Shown: positions 58,860 through 64,000 of the stretch, piece by piece
Layout: each line of letters opens with the position of its first letter
Position numbering within the stretch: the first letter of the stretch is position 1
Assembly: GCA_021846285.1 (NCBI GenBank)
Contig: JAJZCB010000003.1
Coordinates: 26,634-90,633 of the forward strand
From: Bacillota bacterium
Lineage (GTDB): Bacteria; Bacillota; Bacilli; Alicyclobacillales; SLC66
Direction: 5' to 3'
Length of the DNA: 64,000 nucleotides
Translations under genes and position numbers: made by a program
Notes under the pieces: generated by a model
What the model was told of the DNA's origin: nothing
Database searches by the model: none
What the model saw: only the letters and a program-made list of their open reading frames with translations

Positions 58860-59341
58860 GCCAATACCCCCTCCATGTTAGAAGTTGCACTCTGGATAAA
58901 CGTATCATCCGTGCGATTCGTGATTTTCTCCATTTCGATTGGATACTTCCCTGCTGTCTGAAAGTTGTTGAGTTCCGAAAGGAAGTCCATCATCCATTGC
59001 GGCGGAGTCTCGTCGGGAATGGCTCTCTCCAATAGAGTAATCAGGTTATGACCGTGTTCAAAGGTTTTGATTCGACTCCAGATTACACATTTGATCATTT
59101 TCTCGATACTCAGATGCGCCAAATATAGACTAAGATAGGGATTGGGCTCAAAGCGCTTTTCACGCAGTGCCGCCCGCGCCGTTGCGTAAGCATCATCGGT
59201 TTGTTTCCGAATGGAGTCCAACGTATGCTCGGCAAGATGAATAGGAGGGTAGTGTTTGGCGCACGAAGGCCCAATCCCTCGACGTGTGCTATCGGAATCC
59301 CGCAGCGTCCTTCCGCACACTTTGCACCGCACAGTTGCCAT
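58835..59341 (-). CDS. Zinc-ribbon HEPN-domain protein (toxin-like)
   Basis: 168 residues from the ATG at 59341. Residues 1-30 are a Zn-ribbon (CKVCGRTLRDSDSTRRGIGP followed by SC). Residues 50-160 form the HEPN-type bundle: LYLAHLSIEKMIKCVIWSRI then HGHNLITLLERA, with an R-x5-H arrangement (RIKTFEH). Downstream MNT gene overlaps it, giving a probable toxin-antitoxin or defence pair. The Zn ribbon is an unusual fusion. RNase activity not provable from sequence. Confidence 0.65.
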   Translation of the reverse strand: MATVRCKVCGRTLRDSDSTRRGIGPSCAKHYPPIHLAEHTLDSIRKQTDDAYATARAALREKRFEPNPYLSLYLAHLSIEKMIKCVIWSRIKTFEHGHNLITLLERAIPDETPPQWMMDFLSELNNFQTAGKYPIEMEKITNRTDDTFIQSATSNMEGVLAWLSTKVI

Positions 59342-59444
59342 GTGCATCAACTCCCACCATAGCAAACACCCTACCATTGTTAATACAGCACAAAACAAGT
59401 GGAGTCAAATCGATTATCGATTTCCAACCACGATGCGCGATCGA

Positions 59445-61490
59445 TCACACGAGTTCTGCGCGGTCCAGCGCCGTCAGCAAAAAGGCGTACAGATCGGCCG
59501 CCTCTGCGATCACCTTCGAGGCAGGCTTTCCGGCGCCGTGGCCCGCGCTTGTCTCCACCCGCAGCAGGATCGGATTCGCTCCGGCTGCGGCTCCGGCCTG
59601 CAGCGTCGCCGTGAATTTCATGGCGTGCATCGGCACGACGCGGTCATCCGTATCCCCGGTCGTGATGAGGATCGGCGGATACACCGCGCCCAAACGCACA
59701 TTATGCAGCGGCGAATAGGCGTAGACCGTCCGAAACGCCTCCCTGCTGGTCTCGGCGTTTCCGTACTCCGACGTCCAGAAGCGCCCCGCCGTAAATTTGT
59801 GATAGCGCAGCATGTCCGTGACGGGCACCTGACAGACGACCGCCCCATACAAGTCCGGTCTCTGCAGCATGCTTGCGGCGACCAGCAGGCCGCCATTGCT
59901 GCCGCCCATGATCCCCAAGCGGGAAGATCGCGTGTACCCCTGGTCGATCAGCCACTCCGCAGCGGCGATAAAATCGTCAAAGACGTTCTGCTTGCGGTCC
60001 AACATCCCATCCTTGTGCCACTCTTCTCCGTATTCACTGCCGCCGCGGAGATTGGCCACGGCATACACGCCCCCGCGTTCCAGCCAAGCCAGTCGCGAGA
60101 CGGAAAACTCCGGCGTGAGGCTGATGTTGAATCCGCCATAACCGTAGAGGAGCGTCGGATGTGAGCCGTCGAGTGCGATCCCCCTCTTGTGCATCAGGAA
60201 CAGCGGCACGCGCGTGCCGTCCTTGGAATGGAAAAATACTTGACGCGTCTCGTATTGCGACAGATCAAGCGGAACGTCCACCTTCTGGAACGCGCTCAAT
60301 GTGCCGGTCGTCAGATCGTACCGAAACGGCTGGGATGGATAGAGAAACGACGTGAAGCCAAAGAGCAGTTCGCTGTTTTCCGGTTTTCCCGAGTGACCAA
60401 GCACAGAACCCACCGCCGGAAGTCCAATCTCGCCTGCGAGGCGTCCGTCCAGATGGAAAAATTGCACCAGATGATGCGCGTCCTGCTGATAGACAATGAC
60501 AAACTGACCGCCAACGATGCGCACGGAGTCTATGACATCGATCCGTTCCGGGATCAGCTCACGCCAGTGAAGCGGCTCCGGCTTTTCAATGTCGATGGCG
60601 ACGATCCGCCCCCTCGGTCCGTCGCAATCCGTGTGTACGTAAAACAGCGAGCCGTTGTTGCCGACCGGTATGTACATGGCATCGTACGCGTCAAGCACGC
60701 GCGCGAAGGGCTCCGCGCTGTCAATCTCCCGCACATACACGCGAGTTCTGGGGTCCGTGCCCTCCGTGATGAGCAGATAGATGTATCGGCCGTCGTCCGA
60801 TACATGGGGATCGAACATGAGATCCGGCGCATCGGGGCGTTCGTAGACGAGCGCGTCTTCTGCTTGCGCTGTATTGAGGGAATGAAAGAAAACCTTTTGC
60901 TGGCGGTTGGCCGCCCCGTAGAGCGCGTCCGCGTCCACCTCGGGAAAACGGGTGTAATAGAACCCGCCGCCGTCCGGATGCCACGCGATGCCTGTAAATT
61001 TACACCAGTCCAGCCTCTCCGGCAGCTCTCTGCGCGCATCTACATCATAGACGTAGATCGTCTGCCAGTCGCTCCCGCTCTGAGACACCACGCAGGCGAC
61101 ATGGCGGCCGTCGCGGCTGCACTCGAACCCTGTCAGGGCCGCCGTTCCGTCCTCGCGCAACGTGTTGGGATCGACGATCACTTCCGGTTCCGCGTCGAGT
61201 CCTTGCTGAAGGCACAGCACAGGCTGATTCTGCAACCCCTCCAGGCGAGTGTAAAAGTACCGTCCGCCGGCCTCCTCCGGAACGCCGTATTTCGTATAGT
61301 TCCAGATTTCCGTCAATCGCTCCCGCAGTGAATCCCGCAGCGAGCCGCCGACAAACGACTGCGTGGCGTCGTTTTGCTCGGCGATCCACTGCTGCGTCTC
61401 GGCTGACTTTGCGTCTTCCAGCCAGCGATACGGGTCTGCGACTCGCCAGCCGTGGTACTCGTCGATCACGTTGTCACTGCGCGCATGCAT
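59445..61490 (-). CDS. Prolyl oligopeptidase (S9A)
   Basis: 681 residues, ATG after GAGGAGGTG. N-terminal seven-bladed propeller (VIDEYHGWRVADPYRWLEDA at the start) and C-terminal hydrolase domain with the triad Ser in IMGGSNGGLLVAAS, Asp in GDTDDRVVPMHAM and His in SAGHGAGKPASKVI. No signal peptide, so cytosolic. Cleaves peptides of up to about 30 residues after proline. Confidence 0.95.
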   Translation of the reverse strand: MHARSDNVIDEYHGWRVADPYRWLEDAKSAETQQWIAEQNDATQSFVGGSLRDSLRERLTEIWNYTKYGVPEEAGGRYFYTRLEGLQNQPVLCLQQGLDAEPEVIVDPNTLREDGTAALTGFECSRDGRHVACVVSQSGSDWQTIYVYDVDARRELPERLDWCKFTGIAWHPDGGGFYYTRFPEVDADALYGAANRQQKVFFHSLNTAQAEDALVYERPDAPDLMFDPHVSDDGRYIYLLITEGTDPRTRVYVREIDSAEPFARVLDAYDAMYIPVGNNGSLFYVHTDCDGPRGRIVAIDIEKPEPLHWRELIPERIDVIDSVRIVGGQFVIVYQQDAHHLVQFFHLDGRLAGEIGLPAVGSVLGHSGKPENSELLFGFTSFLYPSQPFRYDLTTGTLSAFQKVDVPLDLSQYETRQVFFHSKDGTRVPLFLMHKRGIALDGSHPTLLYGYGGFNISLTPEFSVSRLAWLERGGVYAVANLRGGSEYGEEWHKDGMLDRKQNVFDDFIAAAEWLIDQGYTRSSRLGIMGGSNGGLLVAASMLQRPDLYGAVVCQVPVTDMLRYHKFTAGRFWTSEYGNAETSREAFRTVYAYSPLHNVRLGAVYPPILITTGDTDDRVVPMHAMKFTATLQAGAAAGANPILLRVETSAGHGAGKPASKVIAEAADLYAFLLTALDRAELV

Positions 61491-61639
61491 GGGGCGCACC
61501 TCCTCGCATTCATCCTGCCCACCAGTATATCAGGTGAAGGCGTCGGCAGGGGGCTAATGTTTGGCATTACCATACGACGCGGCATGAGACACCCCCCTTA
61601 AACTCCCGTTTACTTGATAACGGACGCATCCCGCAATCG

Positions 61640-62500
61640 TTATTTGACTTTAAATTGAGCCAAGGCTTTGGGGTAATCAACGAATATGGAAAAGTATTTA
61701 AACACCGACCCTCCCAGCGCTCCGTTGACTGGCTTGTCCATCCACTGGGAAAAATAAATAAGGTGGCGGTCAGCACGCCGAGTGAACCAGACTGGCCCCA
61801 CATCATACCCACCGACCCTGACAATCGGAACCCGAATAATGGACTCATTCAAAAGGGTGTCCGCATTGTCAATCACAAGCCAATCTGGGTGACGAGTACT
61901 CCAGGTTTCAAAAATTGAATTTGTGATAAAACTGGCGCCTCTTGTCTGTGGAAGTTCGTCATTTAATGTTTTCATCGCTTCATCAGACAGTAGTAAAGTA
62001 GCGCCGGTGTCAAACAAAAAATCAATTGTTTCTCCGTCAACAGTTGCCTGGATTCGAGGAAAGGAAATTTGCCTGACACCATTGGCGTCGGTCAGAAAGC
62101 CTAATGTGCATGTGTGGTCGGCCGAAGGCCTGAATTCGTCGCCAGCGGCAAACATCAAACGTTCACCCAAATAATCAAATAACCACACGCGATCAGCAAA
62201 CCAGGGCATACCAAGAACGCCATCGGCGTCACCGTGGGGATCCTGCCGCACCTTCAGGCGATTCAGTTTAGTTCCTTCTGGTATTGACGCAATGGATTGA
62301 AACTCGGGGAATCGAACGACGTCAAATTCCCCTTCGGGAGACACCTCTCTGAATACTGGCAGTTGCGCTCTCATGACAGCCGCGGGCTCAACGAGCATTG
62401 AGCCTCCGGTATCTGCCCAAAAGCTCAACGTTACTCCGTTTGTTGTGAGGGGGCGGACAAGTATTCTGTTCCCCAGGAATTTAGATGGAAGTTCAACCAT
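61640..62500 (-). CDS. Two-lobed retropepsin-like aspartic protease
   Basis: 286 residues, ATG after GGAGGAA. Two separate motifs of aspartic proteases: LSFWADTGGSMLVEP near residue 30 and FLFDTGATLLLSDEA near 158. Each resembles the catalytic DTG/DTGA of retropepsin-like families. No signal peptide. A single chain with two such lobes is a pepsin-like layout, rare in bacteria. Enzymatic activity not demonstrated. Confidence 0.65.
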   Translation of the reverse strand: MVELPSKFLGNRILVRPLTTNGVTLSFWADTGGSMLVEPAAVMRAQLPVFREVSPEGEFDVVRFPEFQSIASIPEGTKLNRLKVRQDPHGDADGVLGMPWFADRVWLFDYLGERLMFAAGDEFRPSADHTCTLGFLTDANGVRQISFPRIQATVDGETIDFLFDTGATLLLSDEAMKTLNDELPQTRGASFITNSIFETWSTRHPDWLVIDNADTLLNESIIRVPIVRVGGYDVGPVWFTRRADRHLIYFSQWMDKPVNGALGGSVFKYFSIFVDYPKALAQFKVK

Positions 62501-62764
62501 TGTTCCCATTCCTCCCGTTCGCAAGAGTCAGTACAACTACTTACCAGTGAATAGATTCATTAGTCTTCGATTATCAATAATGCGTCAAGAGAGGATTCCT
62601 TAATTGTGCGGAGAATTGTATCCTATAAAATCACTTTATAGAATGTTCCTTCCGTAAAGTGGTCGAAACGCGGATGGAGGCATACGGTCGACTTGCCATC
62701 ACAGAATCCGTAAGCAGCTCCACAGTATCACACTGGCATGGGGCCAGAGAAATGGGCGTGGAAC

Positions 62765-63937
62765 ATGGGCAAGGGAAAAGTATGGAAGTGGGCGATGGCA
62801 ATGGGCCTTCTCCTACTCGCGGCGTTCACCGGTACTTTTGCATTGTTTCGTCAGAATAGCGGTCAATCTCATCTGAATCTGGCAAACGTGAAGCCTGTCG
62901 GCATCCCTACGCATGCTGAAAAACGCGCTGTGTTTCAAAAAGTGTGGGGCATATTCAACTCTCACTATCCCAGCTTTCAAATCAAGTCGGTCAACTGGGA
63001 GCATGAAAAGAACGTCTATGAACCCCAGGCGCTGGCTGCAAAGACCTGGCCTGCGTTTTTTCTGGTGATCAGCGACATGATATTCACTCTGCATGACGCG
63101 CATTGCGGGATCATTGGCGCCCCACTGCCGCCATTATACGGGCCGCTCATATTGACACACTATGTAGACAATCAGGTCGTGGTAGCAGAAGCGCCGGGAA
63201 ATCCCCTCATTAAATCCGGAATGATTATTGAGGGCGTTGATGGACATCCCACCAGCGACATCCTGAATCATCCCGCTGGTCCGTTATCCCATTTCAGTCC
63301 CCTGAGTTTTCAGACGCTGAACCTGCTCACGACGCGGTCATTATCGCCGGAACTGCTGGCTCTGTACAATCCGCTTTCTCTACGTGTGCAAAATATCGCT
63401 GTGCCTGTTTACGGCGAGGAAAAGCTCAGAAAATTGTGGACCGATTTCTTTGCACAGAGGCCTAATCTCTTCAACAATTTACTTCCATTGATTCCACAGA
63501 TTCAATATTATGCAAATGAGAGCACAAACAAATCCATCCAGATCCGCCATCTGAACTCGGGGATCATCTGGATGGTGATTCCCACGATGAGTATACAACA
63601 AGATCCGCAACTGTATACGCAATTTACCAAGGCAATCGGGCAAATACGCTCGGCCAAAGGACTGATTGTTGCTATCCGCAATAATGAGGGCGGCGATATG
63701 TGGCCTGGGGCCTGGTTTGCCCAGCATTTCTACACTTCGGTTCAGGAGCCTCTGGAGTTTCGTGGGTTGAGAAACGTTCAAAACCGTCTCTTAAAAACAG
63801 ATGTGATACCTGGCGATGCATTCACTCATGTCAAACTCTCAAATCCCCGAAGATCATCCCCATATACGCCATGGTTGTTGCTGCTTGCATTGTCTGTCGG
63901 CGTTTTTCCCACTGACATTGTCACCTGGAATTCATGA
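62765..63937 (+). CDS. S41-like peptidase, catalytic end apparently lost
   Basis: 390 residues from the ATG at 62765 (ATG at 62738 is also possible; neither has a good ribosome site). N-terminal membrane anchor (VWKWAMAMGLLLLAAFTGTF). Then a tail-specific-protease-like core: VISDMIFTLHDAHCGIIG and SAKGLIVAIRNNEGGDMW, the latter being the usual D-x-R-x-N-x-G-G motif. Active S41 enzymes have a Ser-Lys site about 60-80 residues later; here the frame turns hydrophobic (TPWLLLLALSVGVF) and stops. Either a frameshifted or an inactive homolog. Confidence 0.55.
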   Translation: MGKGKVWKWAMAMGLLLLAAFTGTFALFRQNSGQSHLNLANVKPVGIPTHAEKRAVFQKVWGIFNSHYPSFQIKSVNWEHEKNVYEPQALAAKTWPAFFLVISDMIFTLHDAHCGIIGAPLPPLYGPLILTHYVDNQVVVAEAPGNPLIKSGMIIEGVDGHPTSDILNHPAGPLSHFSPLSFQTLNLLTTRSLSPELLALYNPLSLRVQNIAVPVYGEEKLRKLWTDFFAQRPNLFNNLLPLIPQIQYYANESTNKSIQIRHLNSGIIWMVIPTMSIQQDPQLYTQFTKAIGQIRSAKGLIVAIRNNEGGDMWPGAWFAQHFYTSVQEPLEFRGLRNVQNRLLKTDVIPGDAFTHVKLSNPRRSSPYTPWLLLLALSVGVFPTDIVTWNS

Positions 63938-64000
63938 CTCATTCTTGCGAAAATGACGGGAAAGGAGCCCGCCTACATTCAGACAGACTCCATGGGTCAT

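Noticed and set aside
60189..61331. 380-codon plus-strand frame
   Set aside because: Antisense to the prolyl oligopeptidase; composition is that of a shadow frame.

Overview
The window reads as chromosome of a spore-forming Firmicute, most likely an acidophilic or aerobic member of the Alicyclobacillaceae. The pointers are a CotJA/CotJB/CotJC spore-coat set, a YdjO-type small protein, a YjcZ-like microprotein, strong GGAGG ribosome sites with frequent GTG/TTG starts, and a giant secreted protein ending in copper-amine-oxidase-N-like stalk domains. Genus is inference; no rRNA is present.

Region 1 (1 to about 15.2 kb) is one end of an integrated phage or phage-like element. Leftward early genes run from a Cro-like repressor (10979) down to the window edge: small Zn-ribbon and membrane proteins, a C5-cytosine and an N6-adenine DNA methyltransferase, a DnaD-type replication protein, a DnaC-type helicase loader, a RemA-like regulator and three tiny membrane proteins. 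Rightward lysogeny genes follow: CI-like repressor, ImmA/IrrE protease, membrane-anchored Mrr-like nuclease, BrnT/BrnA-like toxin-antitoxin pair and a large serine integrase. The methyltransferase part holds a collapsed tandem duplication with a 69-nt relic of a second adenine methylase.

Region 2 (15.5 to 34 kb) is host accessory DNA: a three-gene sugar catabolism group (Gfo/Idh/MocA, ThuA-like, TIM-barrel isomerase) with a membrane protein, an autoregulated CsoR, an unexplained two-gene operon with a lysozyme-like protein, a PAS-GAF-PAS-GGDEF-EAL protein, a 1907-residue surface protein built of GLUG and IPT/TIG repeats, and a divergent LAL-type LuxR regulator.

Region 3 (34 to 47.5 kb) has tRNA-Ser(UGA), a NodB-like secreted protein, a CPA1 antiporter, a GtrA-like protein, MoeA, a COG4280-like membrane protein, a decayed mobile island next to tRNA-Leu(CAG) (BRO-N, serine recombinase, HicA and ATPase fragments plus a string of small coiled-coil genes), and a split cotJ locus in which an MFS carrier, moaA and ydjO lie between cotJAB and cotJC.

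Region 4 (47.5 to 64 kb) is mostly housekeeping and exporters: a heterodimeric ABC exporter, an orphan ModB permease, a PaaI thioesterase, a DUF309 protein, a bleomycin-hydrolase-type peptidase, an alpha/beta peptidase, an MFS exporter, an MNT/HEPN pair with a Zn ribbon, a prolyl oligopeptidase, a two-lobed retropepsin-like protein and an S41-like protein that appears to lack its catalytic end. Several intergenic regions carry long inverted repeats, the densest between 53.66 and 53.96 kb.
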